Assembly (NCBI GenBank): GCA_024180945.1
Contig: JAKSGN010000033.1
Span: forward strand, 1,178,001 to 1,242,000
Length of the DNA: 64,000 nucleotides
Origin: Macrophomina tecta
Lineage: Eukaryota > Ascomycota > Dothideomycetes > Botryosphaeriales > Botryosphaeriaceae
Direction of reading: 5' to 3'
Part shown: positions 1-10,404 of the stretch, in pieces
Numbering within the stretch: position 1 is the first letter of the stretch
Layout of the letters: the number at the start of each line of letters is the position of its first letter
The notes under the pieces: generated by a model
Told to the model about the DNA's origin: nothing
Database searches by the model: none
What the model saw: only the letters and a program-made list of their open reading frames with translations
Program-made: the position numbers and the translations under genes

Positions 1-39
1 TTTTTTCTGTTGCAGACGTTCATGCAGAAGAAAAAGTAA
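1..39 (+). CDS. Possible terminal exon of an upstream gene (partial)
   Basis: The window opens with a pyrimidine-rich stretch ending in TTGCAG at 10-15, a good 3' splice site. It is followed by eight codons in phase 0 ending in TAA at 37-39, giving a short tail Thr-Phe-Met-Gln-Lys-Lys-Lys. This would be the last coding exon of a gene whose body lies left of the window. The lysine-rich tail could be an ER-retention-type or nuclear tail, but nothing else of the protein is visible. Chance occurrence is quite possible. Confidence 0.3.
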   Translation, partial: FFLLQTFMQKKK

Positions 40-1047
40 TCATTGTCGGGCTGAGCCGACTGAGGTTGAGAGTCTTTTATTTTTTTTTCTTTTCAACGTG
101 GACCCAGAGATAAGACTTCGCGAAGCGTGGGACTGGCGGCCAGCGATGGCCAGGCCATGCTTTTCTTACCTTTTGTTTTTGCGACCCCGAAGTTGAGCTT
201 CTGTGCTATGCTTTCTGTTTGGTGAGACTACAAGTCTTCCTCTCCGGAACTGCCTGCTTCTATGATGCAATGAACGGAAGTTTACTTTAACCCATGGGTT
301 TCATGTCAAACGAGCATTCAAAATGCAAAGCAGTTAAGGCGGCGTTGTATATCACGGCCAGAAAGATATATTCGATCCATTTTGGCTGGTCGGCATCGTC
401 AGAAGATGGTTGCGAAGGCTTGCATGGAGCAGCGCTATTCTTTGCGTATGAACTATCACTTTTGGTACAAGTATATGTTTCTGTAAATCGCAGACTCAAT
501 GTTGCCAGAGCGCGTACGCATCATGGGGAAATAGGGCCTGGTAGATATTCGAATTCAATCCATGAACGCTCAACAAAGCCCATCCAAAAATGAACGGTGG
601 CCATTGGTTTCTATTTCTTTGATTTGCGTAAAACTGAACTCCAAGGTCAAATGGCAGACTCAGCCCTCAATTCTTCCGGCGTCTTATTGGGAGTAATGAG
701 AGCGCGCTCCTCGACTACGCAAGCGGTCCTGCCCCGCCGGGTGACGCAAAAGCGCCACTCCGACGCGGGCGCGGCCTCGGAGCGCGCATTCATCACGCAG
801 TGCCCAAGCTGCTCACGTCCCCTCTTCCAAACAATCGCCAGGCCGCTGCTCCGCGCCACGCGACGCAACCCACGAGACATGAACACATGGCCTTGGCAGC
901 CCACTACCCGCCTCCATACATCCTGATTCCTCGTCGCGCTTCGCCCGCGCGCCGACCGCCGTGAGCAAAACCACCGCGCACAACGCTGCCAACCACCGGA
1001 CACCTTTTCCACGACGGAACCGAGGCACACGAAAGAGACCGGCAACG
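40..1047. other. Intergenic stretch, no gene supported
   Basis: Contains only short open frames on both strands with non-protein-like composition. The part after about 640 is GC-rich and is presumably the promoter and 5' leader of the zinc-finger gene starting at 1048. No clear TATA box or repeat is seen. Confidence 0.6.
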
Positions 1048-2202
1048 ATGCCAGCCTCTCCGCAAAACACCGACGACGCCCTCCTCGCCCGCCTCAACGC
1101 CCTCAAGCAGTCCTCTGTCTCGTCGCTCTCGACCGCCCCGCCGCCCGCCGCCGCGGAGACCACGCCCGACGCGCTGCGCGAGCTGGGGGTCGAGGATGGT
1201 ACGGGCGGTGCTGCTGCGGCGGGCCGCGATGCGGATGGCGGTGATCCGATACTGGATCTCGCGGCGAGGTTTAGACGGTTGAATGGCGGGAAGGCGGCTG
1301 CCGCGGGGGAGGGTGGGGCGGCTGACGGAGGGGAGAAGTCGTTGGATGAGCTGTTGAGGGAGCTGGGCGGCGATCGGGCCGAGTGGGATGTTGGGAGGGA
1401 GGAGGAGAGGGATGTGGGTAGGCTAGTGAGAGAGGTGAGGAGCGTGTTGCCGGATGTGCCGAGGCCGGAGAGGGGTGGCAGCGCGGTGCGGGAGGATGTG
1501 GGAGCGGAGAGCGGAGCGAAGGGTGGAGAGGAAGGAGATGCTGATCAGGATGCGCTGGATGAGCAGGAGGCGGATGATTATATTGCTCGGGTGCTCGCGG
1601 AGTTGGATTTGGAGACAAAGTATGGAGATGGGGACGGCGAGGATAAGGGGACTGCTGGCGAGTTGGAGAAAGCTCCAGTAGATGCGGGGGATCAGCCACC
1701 TAGGCCGTCGGCAAGAGATGCTCAATCTGCATCCGCGAATGCATCAGCTGGAGAAGATGCTTCTGCCCAATCCTCGCTCTCTTTACCCACACCGCCGGAG
1801 TCCAAAGACGACCTACCCAGATCTCCGGCCATGAAAGACGACTTTGACAAGGCCACCGCCGTTGATGATATGCTGGCCGCCCGGCTTGCAGCGCTCTCCC
1901 GCGATAGCCCCAGCCCAGGCCCCGGTGGAGCTTCCAGTCTTCCATCTGCGCCATCTTTTGCGCCGTCGAAGAAACCGCCGGTCAAGGCTACGAAGTTTGC
2001 GGATGAAGAAATCGATAGCTGGTGTATCATCTGCTACGCGAATGCGACGCTGCGGTGTCTGGGGTGTGATGGTGATTTATATTGTCAGGGATGCTGGATT
2101 GAAGGCCATAGAGGCGAGAGTGCGGGATATGAAGAGAGATCACATCGGGCTGTGCAGTTTGTCAAAGGTGGCGGGCCGAAGAAGACGGCCGTTGGCGCAT
2201 AA
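1048..2202 (+). CDS. ANCHR/ZFYVE19-like zinc-finger protein with MIM1-like motifs
   Basis: Single-exon gene of 384 codons. The frame is open further upstream, but the first in-frame ATG is at 1048. The N-terminus (residues about 8-20) and the middle (about 271-286) each carry a D-x-x-L-x-x-R-L-x-x-L pattern like the MIM1 motifs that bind Vps4 MIT domains. The stretch between is acidic, low-complexity and probably disordered. Residues about 326-373 hold a compact Cys/His cluster (WCIIC, LRCLGC, CQGC, then two His) resembling the B-box-like zinc finger of animal ZFYVE19/ANCHR, the abscission checkpoint regulator. The role in an ESCRT/Vps4 checkpoint is inferred from this architecture; the zinc finger itself is plain in the sequence. 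It could instead be a generic B-box protein. Confidence 0.72.
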   Translation: MPASPQNTDDALLARLNALKQSSVSSLSTAPPPAAAETTPDALRELGVEDGTGGAAAAGRDADGGDPILDLAARFRRLNGGKAAAAGEGGAADGGEKSLDELLRELGGDRAEWDVGREEERDVGRLVREVRSVLPDVPRPERGGSAVREDVGAESGAKGGEEGDADQDALDEQEADDYIARVLAELDLETKYGDGDGEDKGTAGELEKAPVDAGDQPPRPSARDAQSASANASAGEDASAQSSLSLPTPPESKDDLPRSPAMKDDFDKATAVDDMLAARLAALSRDSPSPGPGGASSLPSAPSFAPSKKPPVKATKFADEEIDSWCIICYANATLRCLGCDGDLYCQGCWIEGHRGESAGYEERSHRAVQFVKGGGPKKTAVGA

Positions 2203-3198
2203 TGTGTATCAGAAGAAAATAAAACATCAATAAGGCCTCTGAATATCTAATTGCATTGTGGAAGAGTCGCCTTCGGTGCACCGAGTAGGCAAACAGCGCA
2301 GTGTCGCCCAACCTCCAAATGAAGTGAGATTCCGAGATCAATCACAGGCGAATAAACGATCCAATTCGGACAGTTTTGGGTAGTATGAAGCATTTGTTCC
2401 TTATATACAGAGCAAGGTGCCGGTTCCATCGGCCTGAAGGGGCATGTAGCAGGCTTAGCCCACTGATGTATGCTCCCAGATATTCAAGAGAGCAGAATCG
2501 TTGACTTGACCTAAGTCAAAATCAGATAGCGGGGAGACATGTTCGACGCTCTTCGAGGCGAACGCGTCTCTAGCACAAAGTCTACGCTTCTTCCCTCAGA
2601 GCTGGGGCTTCTTTAGCTCTTTTGCCCCGAATTCTCATTTCGCTCGTCTGTGGGCGATGGTACTAATACCCATACCTGCGAGACCCCCGTGAGCTAGCTT
2701 ATTGTGTGATGGTCATGAAGTGCACACGAAACATCGTGCGGGCGGACGGCTACGAAATTCGTAGAGCTTTTGGCATATTTGCGGTGGCCGGGGGAATTCT
2801 CCCTCCCGTTGACCAGTTTCCATTGAGGCGGTCGATCTCTTTGTATTCGTTTCCGAAATTGGCTCAGGTTGTATTGGCAAGGACGACTGAAGAGTTGAAG
2901 ATAACAATTGTTTGCACACTTGTAGCTTATTGCCGTTTCAGGAAATCTTCGGCTTGTCGGACTTAAGGCGGATAGGCCAGATGCTAGCCGCATTCTCCTG
3001 TGCGCGCCCATCGGCAGATCCATGACGGCGCGCCGATCCTCCCACGCCTGATGACGTGCTGGACATCTCTCCCGCCCGCAAGAAAGTGCGGGTAGGCGCG
3101 TCACACGAAGCAAGCATTGTAGCGCCACCTACCGACAGGTTCAAGGTATGTCTGCATCTCTGAGCCCATGACTCTCCGTCTTCAACACCCTGCATGCA
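2203..3198. other. Intergenic stretch with one coding-like segment
   Basis: 3' region of the zinc-finger gene and upstream region of the MFS gene. Mostly featureless. Positions 3026-3145 are an exception: an open stretch of 40 codons with protein-like composition (VLDISPARKKVRVG visible) that ends exactly at a GTATGT donor. It has no in-frame ATG, so it is not assigned to a gene here and is discussed as a finding. Confidence 0.5.
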
Positions 3199-4829
3199 AT
3201 GGCAGACCATCATGATGAGCGTTCTCCGCTGCTCCAGAATGGCCATGGTCGCGAAGACCCTGAGCATCGCGAGGTAAACTCAGCAGTGCTCGGACGGGCG
3301 GTTTGCTCGTGCTGACATTCGCACAGCAGATAAAGTTCTCTGAGAATGGTCCCCAGAATCCACGGGCATGGACGAGGAGGAGGAAGCTGGCCAACGTCGC
3401 CGTCATTGCGTCAATGTCGAGTAAGCGCCGCTACTCTCTCCCAGTTACCAGTTCTTGGACGGCTGACTTATACCCCGGTGCGCAGTCCTAAGCCCGCTCG
3501 CCAGTTCCATGTTTACGCCTGGAATGAAGCAAATCGCCGAAAGCCTCAATACCACGACCGGCATTGTCATCGGTGCAACGACCGGTTTCGTCATCATGCT
3601 CGGCATCGGTCCTCTGGTCCTAGCGCCGCTCTCTGAGACCTTTGGGCGAAGAGCGCTGTATCTTTCGTGCTTTACGGTATTCACGCTCCTCCAAATACCT
3701 ACGGCTTTCAGTCCAAATAGTGCGGTGTTGATTGCACTACGCACGGTCTCCGGCTTCTTTGGCAGCGTGGGCATTGCCAATGGTGGAGGCACTATCAGCG
3801 ACATGTTCGTACCGGAGGAAAGGGCCGGTGTATTTGGGTGGTACCTCTTGGGCCCGCTTCTTGGTCCGACGCTGGGGCCTCTTCTTGGAGGTGTGATCGT
3901 GCAGAGATTGGGCTGGAGATGGATATTCATCATATTGACTATCCTGTGCGGCATCAACACGACGTCTGGCTTCCTCTTCCTGAAAGAGACGTACGCGCCA
4001 GTCCTGCTGAAGAGAATGAAAGAGGATAAGGAGAAAGAAACAGGGTCCGATGCTTACAAGTTTTGGTATGACGGAGAAGACCACCGGCCGCTGTCCACAA
4101 AATTGGGGCATTCGTTCGTGCGGCCAGGCCGGATTCTTATACAGCCCATCGTTTTCACGATGTCTCTGTACCAGGCGCTCGTCTTCAGCACGACCTATAG
4201 CCTTTATACCAACTTCCAGGACATCTACGGCGGTCAGTACGGCTTCAGCACCGAAAAAGTGGGCTTGATGTACTTGGGACCAGGTCTTGGGTTTGTTTTC
4301 GCCGTCCGGCTCCTAGTTCCTCGGATCGACGATGTGTTCAAGATGTTGAAGGCTCATAACGACGGCATGCCGAAGCCGGAGTACCGCCTTCCGTTGGCAA
4401 ACATAGGATCTATTTTCCTTCCCTTTTCAATATTCTGGTAAGTGATGTGTCCCAGGCGATGATTGTTTCAATGCATCTGATACGTCGACCAGGTTCGCAT
4501 GGACCGTCCATTTCCATACTCACTGGTTTGCTACAATCGCCAGTACATTCTTCTATGGCATTGGCCAAGTCATGATCATCAATTCAGTCCAGAACTACTA
4601 CATAGACGCCTTCGAGAAGTATGCCGCGTCCGCCATAGCAGCCGGCGCTGTCTTTCGCTCCGTGGTCGGCGGAGTCGTCCCCCTTTTCGCTCCTGCGCTC
4701 TTCAAAAGTGTTGGCTACGGTTGGGGAATATCAATCTTCGGATTCATAAGCCTTCTCCTCGCTCCTGCTCCTGTTATCTTTTTCCGTTACGGGGAGCGCA
4801 TACGCGAGTCGTTCGCGATCGAGCTGTAA
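3199..4829 (+). CDS. MFS transporter, DHA1-type (drug/polyamine-like)
   Basis: Four exons: 3199-3273, 3330-3420 (or 3327-3420), 3486-4437 and 4493-4829, joined by GT-AG introns that keep frame, giving about 484 residues. The N-terminus has the ERSPLL segment usual in fungal MFS proteins. It is followed by a FSENxPxNPRxW pre-TM1 motif and then ILSPLASSMFTPG in TM1, which is created only by splicing. Motif A-like ETFGRRALY lies after TM2, and twelve hydrophobic segments can be counted. These features fit proton-antiport DHA1 transporters of the multidrug/polyamine group in the plasma membrane. Substrate is unknown. The second intron-exon border is CAGCAG, so two splice products differing by one Gln are possible. 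The gene is convergent with CGR1 downstream, with no cluster context that would suggest a substrate. Confidence 0.92.
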
Positions 4830-5735
4830 ATCGGCGTCTGGTTATCTGCAGAGCGGGCCGCCCCGCAGCGGCCAAGTCAGTCGAGATACAGAAGATAAGC
4901 ATATTATCTTCTAGAAGGGATATTGAGAGAATTAGACGGGTTGATCGAAGCCTTAAAGGATTGGAGGATCAGCTGTGCCACGTGGGCGCCGACGTAACTC
5001 GGCGGAGCGATCGCCAACGATGTGCTGTGCGAGATCAGTGTCTATTCTGAGCGTACAAAAGCGTCTTTGCATTGATTTTCGTATCCAAAAGAGAGGGAAA
5101 AGCAGGCGTTCTAAGTACTTGGCGTTCATTGTTTGACGCTGGAACCGATGTTGGCAGTAGTCATGGTCATGGCTCGTAGACCTCCGTAGATCGGCACGGC
5201 AAGTGCCTGGATGAGGGTTCAAAGCTTTCCTGCTCAGATCAATACGGATATATGGCACGTAATCAGATGCAACGTGGAATCTGTTGCCGGAATGGTCCGA
5301 TTATCTGTTAAGTCCGGAAACGCGATCCCCGAGGTTCCGACATCGCGGCTGTGTAGAAGTGGTAAGATCCGAAGCACGCGATGTTGTACGCACACGACGC
5401 AAGATGAAACATTTGAACGTCTTAAAGTGGTATCTTGTTTGCTAAACCCGGACTGCGATCTCCAAATGCTGTGTGGAACCTTCCGCTTGTTTTACGCCAT
5501 TTTCTTGCCCATAACCTCCCCATGCTGGCAGCTTATTGACCGCTGTTGGACCATGGCATTGAGGACGAGGCGTGCCTGACATGTCCCTACGAACAATCTG
5601 CTCGGGGATAGCGCATAGACCAGGCCGTCTGATAGATACTTCCTCCCATCCATGCTGCGCGAGCGCTGTTGTACCCTGCCCCTCCCGGAGCTTGATATTC
5701 TTTTTACTCGAAATTCATAGCAGCGGAGCCGATGC
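4830..5735. other. Intergenic stretch, nothing recognised
   Basis: Region between the convergent MFS and CGR1 genes. Open frames here are short with no family resemblance. It presumably holds both 3' UTRs. Confidence 0.6.
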
Positions 5736-6231
5736 TCAGGAGTTGAGCTTCTTGTTGCGCTTTTCCCTCCTCTTCAATCTTTCGACGCGTTTAGCGTGCA
5801 TCTTCGCGGCCATCTGCTCGTATCTTTCGCGCTCTGCCTTCTTCGCACGCTTGTCCTTGATTGCAGCAACTCGCGCCTACGCCAGAATATGTCAGCCATG
5901 GCCACCAAACTTTTCGGCTATGAACCAGCGCACCTGTCTCTCGGCCTCCTTTTCATCCTTCATTTCTTTTTCTTTGGCCTTGATGGCGGCGAGGGCCTTG
6001 CGCTCCTCGGCACGCTTCGCGAAGGAGCTAAGACCGGCATTGGGACGAAAGGCTTTCTTCGGTTGGTGCCACTGCTTGCCTGTAGACCCGGTGGTCAGCC
6101 GCCTGCGTCGCCTCTGCAGTTGGACGGGACGGCAACGTACCATTCTTGCGCAGGCCGGCGGCCTGGGGCTTGGGCTCACTGGCGGGAGTAGAGGCAGATG
6201 CAGGAGCGGCGGTTTCGGCGTCGGAGGACAT
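5736..6231 (-). CDS. CGR1: rRNA-processing protein Cgr1
   Basis: Three exons on the minus strand: 6231-6141, 6079-5934 and 5876-5736, with GT-AG introns of 61 and 57 bp, giving 125 residues. This is the normal size for fungal Cgr1. After a Ser/Ala/Pro-rich start, the family core [15 protein letters not shown] appears, formed across the first intron. Then comes a long, highly charged Lys/Arg/Glu coiled coil ([21 protein letters not shown] and on) ending in [17 protein letters not shown]. Cgr1 is a nucleolar protein needed for 60S subunit and 27S/5.8S pre-rRNA processing. The second intron lies within the coiled coil and is easily missed, because translation continues past the donor for a while. 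It is divergent from the ornithine carrier with about 680 bp between starts. Confidence 0.95.
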
Positions 6232-6915
6232 GGTCGGGGATTGGAGGTCAGGGTGGGGTGGAGGGAGGCAGTTGGATGCGGTCGGTTTGCTAAGAAAAAT
6301 GTCGGAGGCCCTCCACTCGATCTGATAAAATTGATGGCGCTAGATAACTCTAAGCGGGCACTAGCCGCAGACAGGACAGTCAGCCGGCTTGGCCGCCCCG
6401 CAAGACGCGCGCTGGATGGGCAGAACGGAGCCCGCCAGGACCGCCGGGCGGCGGTCCAAAAATTTTGGCCAGCCCTGCGCCTCGTTTCCTGCGACTCCGC
6501 TGCCCGCCCCCGGCTGCAGACCCCTCTGCTGCGTGCCGGCCTGCTTTTTTCTCCTCCCCCAGTAATGATTCCACCCATCTGCGCCTTATGCGCCCTCCTG
6601 CCACTCGCGGCCCGAGCGAAAATTCCCTCAAGTCCGCCCAGCGATCATCGCGCGCGCCCTAGTGGAAGTGAAAGCACGCTGTCTGAGCTATAAATACAGG
6701 CACTGCTCGAAAAGCCCGCAGGCGCCGGCTGGGCTGCACGTCGCCAATTCGTCACCACTCACCACCTGCGGACTGCCCACCCCGCTGCCGCACTACCCCG
6801 CCGCCGCTCTTTTTGCCTTTTTCGTTCTTAATACCAACATGTTCCAGCTGTAGCCATCATTCTCACAAAAAAGAAAGAAAACCCTCATCCACATAATCCG
6901 TTTGCACTGCTCGCG
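6232..6915. other. Divergent promoter region CGR1 / ORT1
   Basis: GC-rich spacer between two start codons on opposite strands. It contains one TATAAATA (6689-6696), listed separately, and an A-rich leader just before the carrier ATG. No gene is seen. Confidence 0.6.
6689..6696 (+). promoter_or_regulatory. Possible TATA box of the ornithine carrier gene
   Basis: TATAAATA lies about 220 bp before the ATG of the mitochondrial carrier, in otherwise GC-rich DNA. Placement fits a long leader, but no transcript start is known. Confidence 0.4.
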
Positions 6916-7988
6916 ATGGCCGCCACTTACTCGGACCGCCCGCTTGGCGTGCCAGACGCCGAGCTGGCCATTCCCACTCCCAACACCACCCCCGAGTCGA
7001 CAAAGGAGGCGCTTGCCGGCCAGGGCATGGAAGCCCTGAAGGACATTGCTTGCGGTTCCGCTGCTGGAATTATCGGCAAATACATCGAGTACCCCTTCGA
7101 CACCATCAAGGTGCGCCTGCAATCGCAGCCCGAGCACCTGCCGCTCCGCTACACTGGGCCGCTGGACTGCTTCAAGAAGTCGTGGGCGAAGGATGGATTT
7201 CTGGGCTTATACAAAGGCATCAGCGCGCCTCTCGTCGGCGCCGCTGTGGAGAATGCCAGCCTGTTCTTCAGCGTGAGTGTCCTCTGTCGCCGCCTTCTGA
7301 GTCACAGCTAACCACCGTCTACGAACAGTACCGCGTCTGCCAGGAAGCCCTCCAGTCCACGATCTTCCCCGCCGCCCAGCCATTGCCGTTCAGCGCCCTG
7401 CTGGTCTGCGGCGCGGCATCCGGCGCCTTCACCTCCATGCTCCTCACACCCATCGAGCTCGTGAAATGCAAGATGCAGGTCCCCGTGGAGACCAGCAGCG
7501 GCCACGTCGTGCGCATGGGACCGCTCGGCGTCATTGCGTCGGTGTACCGGCACCAGGGCCTCGCGGGCTTCTGGCACGGGCAACTCGGCACGCTCATCCG
7601 CGAGACGGGCGGGTCGGCCGCGTGGTTCGGCGGGTACGAGGGCATGGGCATCGTCTTCCGCCGCCTGCGCGAGAAGCGCACCGGCCAGCAGAGCGACGCG
7701 CCGTTGCCCATTCACCAGCAGATGGCGTGCGGCGCCACCGCCGGCGTCAGCTACAACTTCCTCTTCTACCCGGCCGACACCATCAAGAGCCGCATGCAGA
7801 CAGAGGACGTCAGTCGGGCTGTTGTGGGCGAGAGACAGCGCTCGTTTGCGTCGGTCGGCAGGCTCATCTGGCAGCAGCATGGCTTGCGTGGCCTGTACAG
7901 GGGTTGTGGCATCACTGTTGCAAGGTCGGTGCCCAGCTCGGCGTTCATCTTCACGATATACGAGACTCTGAGAGCGTACTTTGGTTGA
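6916..7988 (+). CDS. ORT1: Mitochondrial ornithine carrier (ORT1/AmcA type)
   Basis: Two exons, 6916-7272 and 7329-7988, with a 56-bp intron, giving 338 residues (a usual length). Three mitochondrial-carrier repeats are visible, with signatures [20 protein letters not shown] and [10 protein letters not shown], each followed by a G-x-x-G-[FLY]-[WY]-x-G pattern (GLYKGI, GFWHGQ, GLYRGC). The conserved stretches [20 protein letters not shown] and [12 protein letters not shown] are those I associate with fungal ornithine carriers, which exchange ornithine across the inner mitochondrial membrane and link mitochondrial ornithine synthesis to cytosolic arginine formation. The carrier class is certain. 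The ornithine assignment rests on remembered similarity, and a neighbouring specificity such as basic amino acids is the alternative. Confidence 0.92.
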
Positions 7989-9285
7989 GAGCGTTGCATG
8001 TTGTTGCATTTGAGAGGGTGTTACGGGCGTTTTGGAGCTGGTAAAAAAAAAAAGGAGCGCGTTTAAGACGGTGGGCACACGGTAGAAAGACAGATCTGAG
8101 TTTTGCGAGCGAGGATACCATTGCGTTACATATAGACTACCATTGAATTCACTATGTTCACTCCAAAATCCTGTTGTTATTGTAGTTGTCATCTTTCAAG
8201 ATCCCGTATGGAGCTGCAGCAACTGGGGGACTACAAGACGCACTACCTGTATTCGAATGAACAGGGCTTGAGAGAATGACAGGTAGCTCACTTTCCCGCC
8301 ATGTTAGGGCCCGCTGACTTTGCGAGGCAATTCCTCAGACATGGGCGCGGACGGCGTACCCAGACACTGAGATGCTCTTAAATGGCGCACCAGTTGCTGC
8401 TGTTGGTGAAATCGCTCGGCTTCCCAAAGAGCACGCGCGCATGCGAAGACACGCCGTCGCTTTTGACAAATCAATCAACTGCAACCCGGACTGCCAGCTG
8501 TGATTGTTATTATGGTTCTAGCATTTCTACAGCCTGGGGCGCGCTAGGAAAGGTAAACTGGTGCTCGTATGTATGTACAAATCAGAGCCAGACTCGTCGG
8601 CCAGACCCGCGTTCCTCCGCGAAGTCATCCGGTATGCTGCGGGGCACGGACATAAATGTGTGCCAAGGAGGGAGAAGAGGATATGCACGCTGTATTGATA
8701 GGAGGGAAGGAAATGAACGGGGTCTTCGCCGGTGGAACGGGCCGTTCACTTTTTCCTCCGCGGGGGCGCCTCTGCCTCGTGTTTGAGGTCTCCCCCTCTG
8801 CAGATACACACACCAGCCACAATCACATGCCAGGCCCGGGCGCGCGTTCAAGCTTCTTTTGCTGCCGCAGAAAAAGGGCAAAGTGTGGCTTGACACTCGC
8901 TCGCGAATCGGCAGGGTGACAGCTGCCCGCGATTGATGAGCCGAGGATGCGGCATGTGCGCCGACATCATAGCCGCGACAACGCCGGCGGGCTTCACTCT
9001 ATCTTGCGCTGGGCATTCGCCGCTACCTTTTCCATTTCCCCACATGTGAGATCTGATCACGAGCCTGAGGCTTGATACTCCAGTCCCTTTTTTGTTCCCT
9101 CTTGTTTACGTAGGGGCGGAAACGTCGTCGCCTTCCTCTGCTGCCCATCACCCATCTCGCGACGACGCTCGAGTATACCGCAGAGACGACCACGACTACC
9201 GTGACGAATACCGGTGGCCCTTACACAGTGGGCTCCGACTGGCGCCGCGCGTTACACAAGCCTCAGTCAGGCACGGATAGTCGTC
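7989..9285. other. Intergenic stretch, no gene supported
   Basis: 3' region of the carrier gene with an 11-nt A run at 8043-8053, then promoter and leader of the PMP24 gene. Short open frames only, without protein-like composition. Confidence 0.6.
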
Positions 9286-10404
9286 ATGGCGGATAGAGTA
9301 ATGGATATCGTGAAGAGCCTGGAGGTTAGTGGTGTGGTTCGCTGGTGATCCGGGTCTGCTCCTACTGCTGCGAATGGTGCCGCGACTGTGGCCACCATGT
9401 TACTCCACGTATACCAAGGAGCGGCTTTGAGGAATCACCACCCATCTCTCCAATATACTTGCCGGTGGCTGATTGGGACATCCCGGCGCTGCAGGCCTCG
9501 GCGGAGCGCATAGCGCTCGACCCCAAGTATCATGACGTCCTCACGCTGGTGAAAGGCGTGCGGAACGGCATCGTCTACGGTTCGAAAGTGCGCTTCCCGC
9601 ACGCCTTGGTGTAAGCCCCCATTCTGAACCGCAAAGTCCACGAGCACCGCAAAAGCTGACCATCGATGCGCGCACGCAACAGCATGATATTCCTCTTCCG
9701 CTCCGGCGAGTACGTCTTCCCCCCCCCCTCTCTTCTCTCCCATCCCAACCAGAATCGACTGACGCCTCCTTGCACCACACAGCTTCCGCACAAAAGCTAG
9801 CCTCGTCCTCAAAGCCACGCGCATGCACGCCCGCAACCTCGGCCTCTTCGCCCTCATCTACAAATCGACCATGCTCCTCCTGCGGCGCGCGTCCGGCGGG
9901 AAAGAACACCGCTACGACGCCTTCATCGCGGGGCTGGCCGGCGGCTACACGGTCTTCGGCCGCACGATCCACTCCTCCGTCAGCCAGCAGATCGTCATCT
10001 ACGTGTTCGCGCGCGTGGTGCTAGCGTACGCCAAGCTCCTCGTGCAGCCCAAGAGCGATGGCAGAGCAGGCGGACATCACCACCATCACGGACGAGCGGG
10101 CGGTGGGGGCGGGTGGGAGATCATCAGCGACCCGGTTTTGGCCGCTAAGGTCAGGGATAATGCCTGGACGGTGTTTGCGAGCTTGAGCTGGGCGGCGGTG
10201 ATGTATGTGTTCAGGTGGCACCCGGAGGTTGTGCAGCCGAGTTTGAGGAGTAGTATGCATTATATGTGGGTTCTCCTTTTCCCTCCCAACGTTGGCCTAG
10301 TCCTGGTACTGATCCTTTTTTTCCCCCCCCCCCTTTACGCCTGCAGCTACGAGCAATCGGATCATTGGGATTCGCTGAGGACGCTTATCTGGCACAACAA
10401 ATAG
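9286..10404 (+). CDS. Peroxisomal membrane protein 4 / PMP24 (Tim17 superfamily)
   Basis: Five exons: 9286-9324, 9495-9610, 9683-9709, 9783-10265 and 10347-10404, giving 240 residues. Exon 3 is only 27 nt and supplies the HALVMIFLFRSG segment together with its neighbours. Family hallmarks are LDPKYHDVLTLVKGVRNG, YGSKVRFPHALV, HARNLGLFALIYKS and the glycine-rich GLAGGYTVFGR typical of the PXMP4/PMP24 branch of the Tim17/22/23 superfamily. The protein is integral in the peroxisomal membrane; its transport role is not settled. An insertion of five His in a Gly-rich loop (about residue 160) seems specific to this copy. A C-tract (10323-10333) forms the polypyrimidine part of the last intron. Confidence 0.93.
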
